Origin: Epinephelus fuscoguttatus
Lineage: Eukaryota > Chordata > Actinopteri > Perciformes > Serranidae
NCBI RefSeq assembly: GCF_011397635.1
Contig: NC_064766.1
Location: forward strand, 42,707,600 to 42,771,599
DNA length: 64,000 bases
Reading direction: 5' to 3'
Shown here piece after piece: positions 35,990 to 62,109 of this stretch (position 1 is the stretch's first letter; each line of letters starts with the position of its first letter). Made by a program: the position numbers and the translations under genes. The notes under the pieces are model-generated. The model searched no databases, had not been told where the DNA came from, and saw only the letters and a program-made list of their open reading frames with translations.

Positions 35990-38791
35990 CATATTCTGTT
36001 TATACTGACACATCACTGATCAGCTGTGAGGGTCATAAGGACCGAGGGATGTCGTATGCTGTAAAGCCCTGTGAGGCAAATTGTGATTTGTGATATTGGG
36101 CTTTATAAATAAAATTGAATTGAAAATTGAATCGCTTCCTGTTTCAAATTAATAGTGTACAGGTGTGTGTCAGGTGTACAGGAGTTACCTTGGTACACGG
36201 CGGCCTCCAGGAAGTGTTTGTCCAGCAGTTCGTACGTGGGCAGGTCCCTGATCAGGTAGAAACTGTTGAAACTGTTGAATGCAGTGTCCAGGTGAGAGGG
36301 GGCGGAGCTACACTCGGGCAGCAGCACAGACACCTGCACAGGTAAAACAAAGGGCTCACTACACAACAGAGACACACCTGAGGTCACACAAACAGGAGTC
36401 ACTTCCTGTTTATTTAACAGTTGAGGGCGCAGCTAGGACGAGAGGAAGAGACGCAAGTGAGGGAAATGTTCATGTGAGATTTGGTAATGGGATGAACCTC
36501 TTCTTTGAGAGGAATTTGAAGGATGCATGTGTGGATCCTCTGCGGGTATAAAATCCCCACAATGCTTTGCACATGATGAGATTTAGTGTTTAAATCATTC
36601 ACAGCAGAGATGGAGTGCTAAGTGAATGGTGGTGAGAGCAGCCACAGTAAAGACATGAGCATATCCTGCAGGTCAAAGCATCGCTCTTATGTTTTGAGGT
36701 GAACTTATTTCAGAGGATTACCTGGCGGTATAATGTACAATTGGCGCAGTCAGCTGTTTGAGAGCAGCGCAGCTCATCAGATCAGATCTATTCATGTTAT
36801 TAAGTCAAGTAAAGTTCCACTGATTGTCACACACCTGAGTGTGTGAAATTTGTTCTCCGCATTTGACCCATCCCCTGAGGGAGCGGTGAGCAGTTGCGGT
36901 GCCGCACGCGAGAATCATGTGGTGATGTAACCCCTCCCAGTTCCAACCCCTGATGCTGAGTGCCAAGCAGGGACACAATGGGTTAATGATGATCACGTGA
37001 GGACACCTGTTAGTCTGTCCCAGAGAATGAGAGGAAGGACTCTTGTCTCTGTGGGAAGGATCCATGGGTCCGTCCCAAGTCTCTTAAATTACTGCTAGTG
37101 CTACTGCTAGCCGACTTTGCTAGCTGTTTAGCCCCTCCCACCTAGGAAAAAATGTGAGGAGCTAACGCTAGGAGCGATGAGCGAGCATTGTCGGTTTAAG
37201 AGACATGAGACGGCCTTACTCTGAAGCGTCACGTGAAGCGACGTCCAGTCCTGATGACGGCGGCATAACTGGATCTGCTGCATAACAGAGCCAGCGTTTG
37301 GCGTACATCCCAAGTCACACTATATTTGCTGATCAAAGCCGTAGTGTTGCAGGAAATATCATCAATGTTACTCTTTGTAGTCACGTAGGCACATGAATTA
37401 CAGCGTTCATTGCAGAGATTGCATGTAACGGGTACTCTTGCGTTGTTTCTCCGCCATCTCGTTCAAATGAGCCAGATAAAGGGGGCGGGTATTTATACGT
37501 CAGAGCCTCAGCTGAAAAAGACTTCCTGTTAGGAACCTCTCAACCATCCTAGCTCGTAGCTGCTTAAAGCTTGCTGCTAGCTCCTAGCACTAGCTCCTCG
37601 CTGCACAAGTAAGAGACTTAGGACGGCCTAGAAGATGGCGGACCTCGAACGACTTCCAGTTCAAGCGAGGAGCTAGCAGTAGCACCAAACAGCATGGATA
37701 CCAAGAGGCGAAGCTCAACAGAACGCCCCATAGCAACAGACTCGCCCATGGTTTCATCCTACTGCCGCCATTTTGGACTGTCAGCAGACCGCAGCAGACC
37801 CGCTTGCATACAAAGACACACAGACAAACTGAAGTATATCGCTATTAATTATTCTTACAATGCTACTCACCTCGTGATAGCTTGGTCACAGCTGCTTTTT
37901 CACGTTTTTGTAAAGCAAAATATAGACTTTAAAAAAAACAAAACGAAGAAAAACGGCCTAGATGGCATCTCTACATATTACATCCACTTATGAGAAGATT
38001 AACTTAATTACTCCATCAAAATCACCCCATAAGCCAATCTACCAAAAAATAAAAATAATAATAAAAAAAAAAATCAATATTTTAACTAAAAACACATTAA
38101 TGGCGACATCACATAGTCAGGAATAAAGATTTATTTACAGTTTGTACAGTAAGGGTACAGTAATAATAATAATAATAAATATATATAAAATTGATATTAA
38201 AACACTTTAGTTGTTGCAGTTAATTGCACTACACTGTTTTTACTTTTTTCTCCTCTCTCCTTGACATCTTACATGTTGTCTGGGCGCAACAGTCCAAAAT
38301 GGCGGCAGCGCTACCGCAGCGCCCCTAGTGGCTGTTGTCAAAAATTCAACGGAGCTTCGCCTCTTGGTGTCCATGCTCTTTGGTAAGAGACTTGGGACGC
38401 AGCCTTAGACTCTGAGAAACACCCACTAAATCATAGACATATATACATGTACATGTATATATGTCTATGCACTAAATTATGTCCCGATGACCTCAGGAAC
38501 CGGAAGCCCTTTGTTTTCTGTATTTAGACATTTACTGTGAAAGTCTGTGCCTAACATGTGTACACTCGGCTTGTTTCCTGTGTTCAGTCTGTTAGCATAA
38601 TGTGATCTCCTCACGCTGTCGGCTCTCTAACCGAACGGCAACAGATGCTAACAGGTGCTAACAGGCGGTGTTACCTTGTAGTTGAAGTGCAGCTGCTCCA
38701 CCTGGGAGCTCAGCCGGTTCTTCTCGTGCTGAAAGCTGGACCGATCAGAGACCAGCAGAGTCCGGGGAGTCCGCTCCAGACCTGCCGACAT
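32327..38791 (-). CDS. rpp40: RPP40, RNase P/MRP protein subunit p40, eight exons
   Basis: RPP40 is a protein subunit of nuclear RNase P and RNase MRP, which trim tRNA 5' leaders and process pre-rRNA. The minus-strand exons 38791-38675, 36333-36189, 35925-35857, 35769-35674, 35505-35383, 33074-32894, 32739-32605 and 32525-32327 join without a frame break into 354 aa, compared with about 363 in human. Family landmarks in order: VSVLLPECSS, YLIRDLPTYELLDKHF, TRLDEDNSVALMPNG, LTLSLDKDSFELLG, FLEWLGAV, CPEPKTTLSRAL and GFVDSPVSWGGAEHGVLRGG. It converges on CDYL, its neighbour in mammals too as I recall, and shares a divergent promoter region with RIOK1. Introns contain L2 tails, a TIR element and a TG tract. 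Confidence 0.93.
32605..32739 (-). CDS. rpp40: rpp40 exon 7
   Basis: Acceptor GTGGTGTCAG, donor CAGGTCAGC on the minus strand. Encodes SSLVCPEPKTTLSRALSVSI and GLLLPQDVHRLIEQI, the conserved CPEP region. Phases 2 in and 2 out fit both neighbours. Confidence 0.9.
32894..33074 (-). CDS. rpp40: rpp40 exon 6
   Basis: Acceptor TTTTGTAG, donor CTGGTGAGA on the minus strand. Encodes LLSRYDWSEHRPEISSCTLK, DLSCPALLTSDLQS and FLEWLGAVDAHVS, matching the family positions. Confidence 0.9.
33127..33714. mobile_element. Non-autonomous TIR transposon in rpp40 intron 5
   Basis: The left end TAGGTTCGTCCGAGATGAGC and the right end (reverse complement TAGGCTCGTTCGAGATGAAC) form imperfect inverted repeats about 588 bases apart. 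No transposase-like frame lies between them. I could not settle the target-site duplication or superfamily. Confidence 0.6.
34345..34552 (-). mobile_element. L2-type LINE 3' region fragment in rpp40 intron 5
   Basis: Shares CTGATCAGGAAAAACTCCCC, CAGGAAGAGCAACTGAGGAG and GACGTGCAATAGATGTCGTA with the 3' region of the element at 57225-61575. It lacks the terminal TTGA-repeat end, with the AT-rich junction at about 34290-34345 in its place. Confidence 0.7.
34690..34992 (+). repeat. About 42-bp minisatellite in rpp40 intron 5
   Basis: Roughly seven units containing TTCTTCCTCTTTGAGTTAGC and CGCTAACTGCTAACAGCTGC, with length changes in the CTTC stretch. The CAGCTG E-box core recurs in each unit. 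Confidence 0.9.
35383..35505 (-). CDS. rpp40: rpp40 exon 5
   Basis: Acceptor CTGTGTTCCAG, donor CAGGTGAGA on the minus strand. Encodes VVTVDLTHSSMAPGGWGHQR and LRTDFLLSHHPG. Phase 1 in and out. Confidence 0.88.
35674..35769 (-). CDS. rpp40: rpp40 exon 4
   Basis: Acceptor GCCTGCAG, donor ACGGTCTGA on the minus strand. Encodes HLTLSLDKDSFELLGVEGKP and RFNHRTNRRY, the LSLDKD segment of the family. The donor is weak but the phase fits. Confidence 0.85.
35857..35925 (-). CDS. rpp40: rpp40 exon 3
   Basis: Donor ACGGTAAAT on the minus strand. The acceptor GTGTGTGCAG is built out of a TG repeat. Encodes YKTRLDEDNSVALMPNG, the most conserved RPP40 motif. 69 bases, phase 1 at both ends. Confidence 0.92.
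35931..35988 (+). repeat. CA/TG microsatellite forming the rpp40 intron 2 acceptor region
   Basis: ACACACGTGCGCGCG followed by about 22 CA dinucleotides. On the rpp40 strand this is a (TG)n tract ending six bases from the acceptor AG, in the place of a normal polypyrimidine tract. Confidence 0.9.
36013..36130 (+). mobile_element. 5'-truncated L2-type LINE tail in rpp40 intron 2
   Basis: CTGATCAGCTGTGAGGGTCA, TGTCGTATGCTGTAAAGCCC and GGGCTTTATAAATAAAATTG match the other tails in the window. It sits opposite to the direction of rpp40 transcription. Confidence 0.8.
36189..36333 (-). CDS. rpp40: rpp40 exon 2
   Basis: Acceptor TTACCTGTGCAG, donor AAGGTAACT on the minus strand. Encodes VSVLLPECSSAPSHLD and FYLIRDLPTYELLDKHFLEA, clear RPP40 family sequence. 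Confidence 0.92.
36790..37000. repeat. Recurrent fish intergenic repeat fragment in rpp40 intron 1
   Basis: The phrases GAAATTTGTTCTCCGCATTT and GACCCATCCCCTGAGG are familiar from many teleost genomes as dispersed repeat sequence. I cannot name the family or its ends. Confidence 0.4.
37069..37626. mobile_element. TIR element (MITE-like) in rpp40 intron 1
   Basis: The left end TCCGTCCCAAGTCTCTTA and the right end at 37610-37626, whose reverse complement is CCGTCCTAAGTCTCTTA, form terminal inverted repeats about 558 bases apart. No coding frame lies inside. A third copy of the terminus lies at 38384-38401. Confidence 0.6.
37684..38384. mobile_element. Second inverted-repeat element beside the first
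   Basis: Arms of 33 bases at 37684-37716 and 38352-38384 are inverted copies with two differences (core CATGGATACCAAGAGGCG). The inside is AT-rich with no coding frame. Its right arm directly abuts another TAAGAGACTTGGGACGCA terminus, so the two families form a composite. Confidence 0.6.
38432..38469. repeat. Perfect 38-bp palindrome flanked by 8-bp direct repeats
   Basis: The half sequence CATAGACATATATACATGT is followed at once by its exact reverse complement. On both sides lies CACTAAAT (38424-38431 and 38470-38477), as expected for a target-site duplication of a very small foldback or hAT-like insertion. Confidence 0.85.
38675..38791 (-). CDS. rpp40: rpp40 exon 1 with start codon
   Basis: ATG at 38791-38789, donor AAGGTAACA on the minus strand. 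Encodes MSAGLERTPRTLLVSDRSSF and then QVEQLHFNYK, 39 codons. It aligns with the mammalian N terminus (arginine-rich, then a PRHLLV-like motif). This ATG is the first that opens the family frame. Confidence 0.9.
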
Positions 38792-39313
38792 CTTGAACAC
38801 AACTTTATTAACACAACACTGATGTGACAGCACAGAGCTAACCACTGCTAGCACGCTACAGCACACTTCCGGTCAGGGCTTTTCAAAATAGAAGCGACCG
38901 ACTGCAGCAGCTGGATGAAAGACTTGAGTTCGTTTTTTTCAGTGTTCATGTGGTTTTAATATTTTGTCCTTAACTTAGTCTCAAGAATCCCTTAAAGCTA
39001 AACCGTGTCAGACACGAGCTCAGCAGCTGATACTTAAAGTACATCACTGTAATCTGGTTACTCTACGTACTGCAGTGAGTGACGTCAGTATCAAAGCTGA
39101 CTGGATCCGGGTCATTACAGGTCAGCAGGGGGCAGCACTGAGCCGCGGTTCGCTAACAGACCCTCGTTCCTTGCCGTAGTTACATGTTCAGACCCGGAAG
39201 TGGAGAAAACACGTGACGCTGCTGTGTGAGGCTCGGTGAGCTGCTGTGGCACGGCTCGGATCACTTTGGACCGGTTCGGCTCTGGTTCAGTGTCTTTTTC
39301 GGTGTGTGACGTC
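38792..39313. promoter_or_regulatory. Divergent rpp40/riok1 promoter region
   Basis: The 522 bases between the two start codons contain ETS-type sites CACTTCCGG at 38864-38872 and CCGGAAGTG at 39194-39202. They also hold a CACGTGAC E-box at 39210-39217 and full palindromic CRE sites TGACGTCA at 39080-39087 and 39307-39314. There is no obvious TATA box for either gene. ETS and CRE pairs facing outward are typical of bidirectional housekeeping promoters. Function here is inferred. Confidence 0.65.
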
Positions 39314-56215
<16,902 letters not shown>

Positions 56216-56564
56216 CGACTTCCTGTTTGTCAATAGCCACGACTCAGTCCTGAACTACAGCCGAACTACAGCCGAACTCCTATAGTACCACAGAGACCCT
56301 CAGGCACGAACTTCCTGTTAAAGTTGTGAAGTTGTAAAAACCTGGACGAGATTGTTTCAATTCTCAGAATGTTTATTAAGTTTTGACTTTACATTGTTTT
56401 TGTTTAAAATCTGTTGATAAAAACATTCTGACATCATGATGACACGTTTCCTGTGTCACTGATTTTAAACTCTGCTGCGCTGAAATGTCACATGATGCCC
56501 CCCAGCATCAGGAACCAGCTGCTGTGATGGATCATTGACCCACTGACACAGAGGGAGAACCCAG
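56216..56564 (+). other. riok1 3' UTR and flank
   Basis: AT-rich sequence after the stop. No canonical AATAAA seen. A weak GATAAA lies near 56413. Confidence 0.4.
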
Positions 56565-57105
56565 AGAACCAGGTAGAACCCAGTAGAACCTGGTGTGACT
56601 GACAGGTAGAACCCAGGAGAATCTGATGTGACTGACAGGTAGAACCTGTTGTGACTGACAGGTAGAACCCAGTAGAACCTGGTATGACTGACAGGTCAAA
56701 CCCAGTAGAATCTGACGTGACTGACAGGTAGAACCCAGTACAATCTGGTGTGACTGACAGGTAGAACCCAGTAGAAGCTGACGTGACTGACAGGTAGAAC
56801 CCAGTAGAACCTGGTGTGACTGACAGGTCAAACCCAGTAGAATCTGACGTGACTGACAGGTAGAACCCAGTAGAAGCTGACGTGACTGACAGGTAGAACC
56901 CAGTAGAATCTGGTGTGACTGACAGGTCGAACCCAGTAGAAGCTGACGTGACTGACAGGTAGAACCCAGTAGAACCTGGTGTGACTGACAGGTAGAACCC
57001 AGTAGAACCTGGTATGACTGACAGGTCAAACCCAGTACAATCTGACGTGACTGACAGGTTGAAACCAGTAGAACCTGGTGTGACTGACAGGTAGAACCCA
57101 GTAGA
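56565..57105 (+). repeat. 33-bp minisatellite downstream of riok1, same family as intron 8 array
   Basis: About 16 units with GACTGACAGGTAGAACCCAG and GTAGAACCTGGTGT or GTAGAATCTGACGT parts, closely matching the array at 48690-49325. Some units read CAGGTCAAACCC or CAGGTCGAACCC. Confidence 0.93.
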
Positions 57106-57499
57106 ACCTTAGAGGGGATGACAGAGGGAACAGGACAGTGATTACACGGTAACGTTCAGGTCACAGAACGATGACGAGACGAGAAAACACTGTTCCTCAA
57201 AAGGGGGCGTGGCCTATCTGTTTTCAATCAATCAATCAATCAATCAATCAATTTTATTTATAAAGCCCAATATCACAAATCACAGTTTGCCTCACAAGGC
57301 TTTACAGCATACGACATCCCTCTGTCCTTATGACCCTCACAGCTGATCAGGAAAAACTCCCCAAAAAACCCTTTAACGGGGAAAAACGGTAGAAACCTCA
57401 GGAAGAGCAACTGAGGAGGGATCCCTCTTCCAGGACGGACAGACGTGCAATAGATGTCGTACAGAACAGATCAACATGATAAATTAACAGTAATCCACA

Positions 57500-57520
57500 T
57501 GACACAATGAGACAGAGAGA

Positions 57521-57560
<40 letters not shown>
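57500..57560 (+). repeat. GA microsatellite inside the L2 3' UTR
   Basis: GACAGAGAGAGAGAG runs in two blocks. A related GAGAGA tract lies at 57920-57934. Confidence 0.9.
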
Positions 57561-57564
<4 letters not shown>

Positions 57565-58027
57565 GGTAATGACAGTATCTTACAACAACATTAATGAAAG
57601 TAATATTATTATAGTTATAGTTCTGGTTACTGCGGTACAATATGTTGAAAGTATGTATTAATATCTGGCAGTATACATGTGTGACAATAGTCATATGTGT
57701 ATAATAACAGTAGAAGTATGACTAATGACTAATGATGGCAGCAGCAGCAGGAGGCATCTGGCAGGACCACGGCAGCAGCACAACCACACACGTCACGCTG
57801 TCCAGGCACCGCTGTGATATGAGTTAATCTGAGAGACAGTGGAGCACAAAGGCTCCGGAGAAGAAGCCGAGTTAGTGACATCCAGAATGGCCGAGTTAGC
57901 TAGATGCAGTAATAGGATACGAGAGAGAGAGAGAGAAGGTGCCCGGTGTATTATAGGGGGGTCCTCCGGCAGACTAGGTCTAAGTCAGCCTAACTAGGGG
58001 CTGGTACAGGGCAAGCCTGAGCCAGCC

Positions 58028-58240
58028 CTAACTATAAGCTTTATCAAAGAGGAAAGTCTTAAGTCTAGTCTTAAATGTGGAGACGGTGTCTGCCTCCCGG
58101 ACCGTAACAGGAAGATGATTCCACAGGAGAGGAGCCTGATAGCTGAAGGCTCTGGCTCCTGATCTACTTTTGGAGACTTTAGGGACCACGAGTAACCCTG
58201 CGTTCTCAGAGCGCAGTGTTCTGGTGGAATAATATGGCAC
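58028..58240 (-). pseudogene. L2 ORF2 C-terminal end
   Basis: An open frame with [20 protein letters not shown] and [15 protein letters not shown], the typical end of fish L2 ORF2 after the reverse transcriptase. The preceding 260 bases continue the same protein with stops. Confidence 0.85.
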
Positions 58241-58501
58241 TATGAGCTCTCTAAGATATGACGGAGCTTGACCATTTAGAGCTTTATAAGTTAACAGTAG
58301 GATTTTAAATTCAATTCTGGATTTTACAGGGAGCCAGTGCAGAGAAGCTAAAACAGGAGAAATATGATCTCGTTTCTTAGTTCCTGTTAGTACACGTGCT
58401 GCTGCATTCTGAATTAGCTGGAGAGTTTTTAAGGACTTACTAGAGCTACCTGATAATAGAGAGTTACAGTAATCCAGCCTTGAGGTAACAAAAGCGTGGA
58501 C

Positions 58502-59617
58502 CTATTTTTCTGCATCTTTTCGGGTCAGGATAGGCCTAATTTTCGCAATATTACGCAGATGAAAAAATGCAGTCCGTGAGGTTTGTTTTAAATGAGAATT
58601 AAAAGACAAATCTTGATCAAATATTACTCCGAGGTTTCTTACGGTAGTGCTAGAGGCCAGAGCAATGCCATCTAGAGAAACTATGTCATCAGATAAAGAG
58701 TCTCTGAGTTGAACTCCAAAACAAACTTTGGTACGTAAGGATGATTCATTAAGAACGTGAACAAACTGAAAATGATCAGATAAATAAGATTTAAACCAGC
58801 TTAGTGCAGAACCTTTTAGGCCAATTAAGTGATCCAGTCTCTGTAGCAGAATTTGATGGTCAATTGTGTCAAACGCCGCACTAAGATCTAATAAAACAAG
58901 TACAGAGACGAGTCCTTTGTCTGAAGCAATCAGAAGGTCATTTGTAATTTTAACTAGAGCTGTCTCAGTGCTATGATGCACTCTAAATCCTGACTGAAAT
59001 TCCTCAAATAGATTATTATCATGGAGAAAATCACACAGCTGGTCTGCGACTACTTTCTCAAGAATCTTTGACATAAAGGGAAGATTAGATATTGGTCTAT
59101 AGTTGGCTAACACCTCTGGATCCAGGGTGGGCTTTTTTAGTAGAGGTTTAATTACAGCTACCTTAAAAGACTGTGGTACATAGCCTGTTAATAAGGATAT
59201 ATTGATCATATCTAATATATGAGTGTTAACTAAAGGAAAGACCTCCATAAGTAGCCTTGTTGGGATGGGGTCTAAGGGACACGTTGATGATTTAGATGAA
59301 GAAATCACTGCAGTCAATTCTTAAAGAGAAATTGGGGAGAAGCAATCTAAATATATATTAGGTTTTACAGCTGTGTTTGAGGTTAGATAGGTACTATCTG
59401 AGGACAGGAGGTCATGAATTTTGCCTCTAATAGTTAGAATTTTGTCATTAAAAAAGCTCATAAAATCATTACTGCTAAGGGCTAAAGGAATACAAGGCTC
59501 AATAGAGCTTTGACTCTCAGTCAGCCTGGCTACAGTGCTGAAAAGAAACCTGGGGTTGTTCTTATTGTCTTCTATTAATGCTGAGTAATAGTTTGCTCTG
59601 GCATTGCGGCGTCCCAT
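58502..59617 (-). pseudogene. L2 reverse transcriptase with deleted catalytic core
   Basis: Two frames (59617-59321 and 59317-58502) contain RNARANYYSALIEDNKNNPR, CPLDPIPTRLL, NYRPISNLPFMSKILEKVV, FQSGFRVHHSTETAL and LLDLSAAFDTIDH, which are reverse transcriptase blocks 0 to 3. After TKVCFGV the protein jumps to LDGIALASSTTVRNLGVIFD. The PQGS to YADD region that holds two of the three catalytic aspartates is therefore missing. Loss is about 80-90 residues compared with intact relatives as I know them. Confidence 0.85.
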
Positions 59618-60618
59618 CTTATAAGTTTTGAGACTGTGTGTCCAGATTAAATGAGATTCTTCCAGTTTGGTTAATCGCCAATTCCTTTCAAATTTTCGCG
59701 ATATTTGTTTTAACTTACGGGTTTGAGAGTTATACCAAGGAGCGAACTTTCTTTGCTTTTTTAACTTCTTTTAAGAGGAGCTACAGAGTCAAGTGTTGTT
59801 CGCAGCGAGCCCTACAGCGCTATGACAAAATGATCAAAGTCTGTACAGAAACCTCTGTTACTGAGGACTTGGTATTGAATTTAATGGAGTAATCTTTTCC
59901 TTAAGTTTGCGACAGCACTATCTGATAAACATCTAGTATAGTAACTGTTGCTGAGTGGCGTGTAATCGAGTAAAAAGAAATCAAAAGTAATCAGATAATG
60001 ATCCGATAGCGAGGGATTCTGTGGAAAGACTTTTAGGTTATCAATTTCAATTCCATACGTCAGAACTAGATCGAGGTATGGTTAAAACAGTGAGTGGGTT
60101 CATGTACACCTGACTGAAGCCAATGGAGTCTAATAATGAGATAAAGCGCGGTAGCCAGGAGTCATTATCAACGCGTCGACATGAATGTTAAAATCGCCTA
60201 CAATAATAACTTTATCTGATTTAAGAACTAAACTGGATAAAAACTCTGAGAATTCAGATACAAATTCAGAATACGGGCCAGGAGCACGGTACACTATAAC
60301 AAATAAAAGTGGCTGCGAGGTTTTCCAGGTTGGATGTAAAAGACTAAGAACGAGGCTTTCAAATGAATTATAATCTAGTTTAGGTTTAGGACTGATTAAC
60401 AGACTAGAGTTAAAAATGGCTGCAACTCCCCCTCCTCGGCCACTCCGCTAAGTAAATCAATGTGATTATCTGATATTAATTTGTTTACTAACACTGCTTT
60501 AGACGATACAGACCTGATATTTATTTATATTTATAAAACTATGGCTGGGTATTTGAACTAGAAGCTCAGAGAGGCGTATAGGACTGCGACTCTGAGTCCT
60601 GGTCTCAACTCTGGGTTG

Positions 60619-61489
60619 TCAGGGATTTAAATTACTAATAAAGTTTGCCAGGTTCCTAGAAATGAGAGCAGCTCCATCCAAAGTGGGATGAATGCCGTCT
60701 CTCCTAATAAGACCAGGTTTTCCCCAGAAAGTTTGCCAATTATTAACGAAACCCACATCGTTTGCTGGACACCACCTGGACAGCCAGCGATTAAATGATG
60801 ACATGCGGCTAAACATGTCATCACTGGTCAGATTTGGGAGGGGTCCAGAGAAAACTACGGAGTCTGACATCGTTTTTGCGTATTCACACACTGTGGCAAT
60901 GTTAATTTTAGTGACCTCCGATTGGCGTAACCGGGTGTCATTGCTGCCGACGTGAATAACAATCTTACTGAATCTACGTTTAGCTTTAGCCAGCAGTTTT
61001 AAATTAGATTCAATGTCGCCCGCTCTGGCCCCAGGGATACATTTGACTATGGCCGCTGGTGTTGCTAACTTCACGTTCCTCAGAATAGAGCTGCCAATAA
61101 CCAGAGTTTTATCCTCAGCGGGTGTGTTGCTGAGTGGGGAAAAGCGGTTGGAAACGTGAACAGGCTGGTGGTGAACCGTGGGCTTCGGCTTGGAGCTGCG
61201 CCTCTCACGAACAGTTACCCAGCCTCCCGGCTGCGCAGGTGTTACCGGAGGACAGCTAGCAGGCTACAGGGGGCTGGCTAACTACCGCAGCTACTGAATG
61301 ATTTTCCATGGTGCGGAGCCACGCTTCTAATTCACTAAGCCTCGCCTCCAACGCAGCAAATAAGCTACACTTGTTACAATTACCACTGTTGCTAAAGGAG
61401 GCAGAGGCATAACTGAACATTTGGCACACCGGGCAAGAAAGAGCAGAGGGAGAAGCCATCGCTAGCTGTAAAGCTAATGTAGCTACCAA
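60619..61489 (-). pseudogene. L2 LINE ORF1 with esterase-like domain
   Basis: The N terminus MASPSALSCPVCQMFSYASA with paired Cys (CPVC, later CNKC) resembles a zinc-binding head. The frame is then lost at a deletion near 61255 compared with the copy at 54.8 kb. It reopens as [42 protein letters not shown] and [29 protein letters not shown] and DGIHPT correspond to blocks III and V of SGNH hydrolases. Confidence 0.8.
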
Positions 61490-61575
61490 GGCTAGTAACG
61501 TGCAAACAACAGCTAAGAGATTAGCGAGAAAGTCGTAGAAAGGAGGAGAGTGCTTAAACAGAACTGGTGTGAGTG

Positions 61576-61763
61576 GGTGTGGTCTGTTGGCAGGTTGGGG
61601 TTAAACTCGAGCTGTTTACAGAACAACAGGTGACGGTTACACCTGTCAGGAGAGTCATGTGGTCCTCTGACAGTGTGACATCATGTCTGACTTGTTTATC
61701 ATGTTTGGTTTTTAGTTGTAACTCTCAGTCTGATGTTCTACAGAGCGTCCTGATAACGTTCTG
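61576..61763. other. Spacer between L2 element and TG repeat
   Basis: Short stretch without recognisable features. Confidence 0.4.
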
Positions 61764-61947
61764 ATGTGTGTGTGTGTGTGTGTGTGTGTCTGTTTTATCT
61801 GTGTGTGTGTGTGTGTGTGTGTGTCTGTTTTATCTTTGTGTGTGTGTGTGTGTGTGTCTGTTTTATCTTTGTGTGTGTGTATGTGTGTGTGTGTGTGTGT
61901 CTGTTTTATCTTTGTGTGTGTGTATGTGTGTGTGTGTGTCTGTTTTA

Positions 61948-61999
<52 letters not shown>

Positions 62000-62006
62000 T
62001 GTTTTA

Positions 62007-62037
<31 letters not shown>

Positions 62038-62040
62038 TCG
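61764..62040 (+). repeat. Compound TG microsatellite with TCTGTTTTATCT interruptions
   Basis: Six or more (TG)n blocks are separated by the same TCTGTTTTATCT spacer, so a composite unit was itself amplified. Val/Cys-rich open frames here are by-products. Confidence 0.95.
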
Positions 62041-62109
62041 TTATCAGTGTTGGAGGACAGTGATGATGATGTTCAGTGTGACCTTCTCAGATCTTCATCA
62101 GGTCACTGT

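Larger units (their letters stand above)
57225..61575 (-). mobile_element. Near full-length but defective L2-type LINE
   Basis: The minus-strand element has ORF1 with an esterase-like domain (61489-60619), endonuclease sequence at about 60540-59900, reverse transcriptase sequence (59617-58502), the C-terminal part (58240-58028), a 3' UTR with GA microsatellites, and a TTGA-repeat 3' end at 57225-57252. L2-clade LINEs encode ORF1 and an endonuclease/reverse transcriptase and move by target-primed reverse transcription. This copy has an ORF1 deletion near 61255, frameshifts in the endonuclease, a deletion removing the YADD catalytic box, and a stop at about 58502. It cannot move by itself. Confidence 0.88.
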
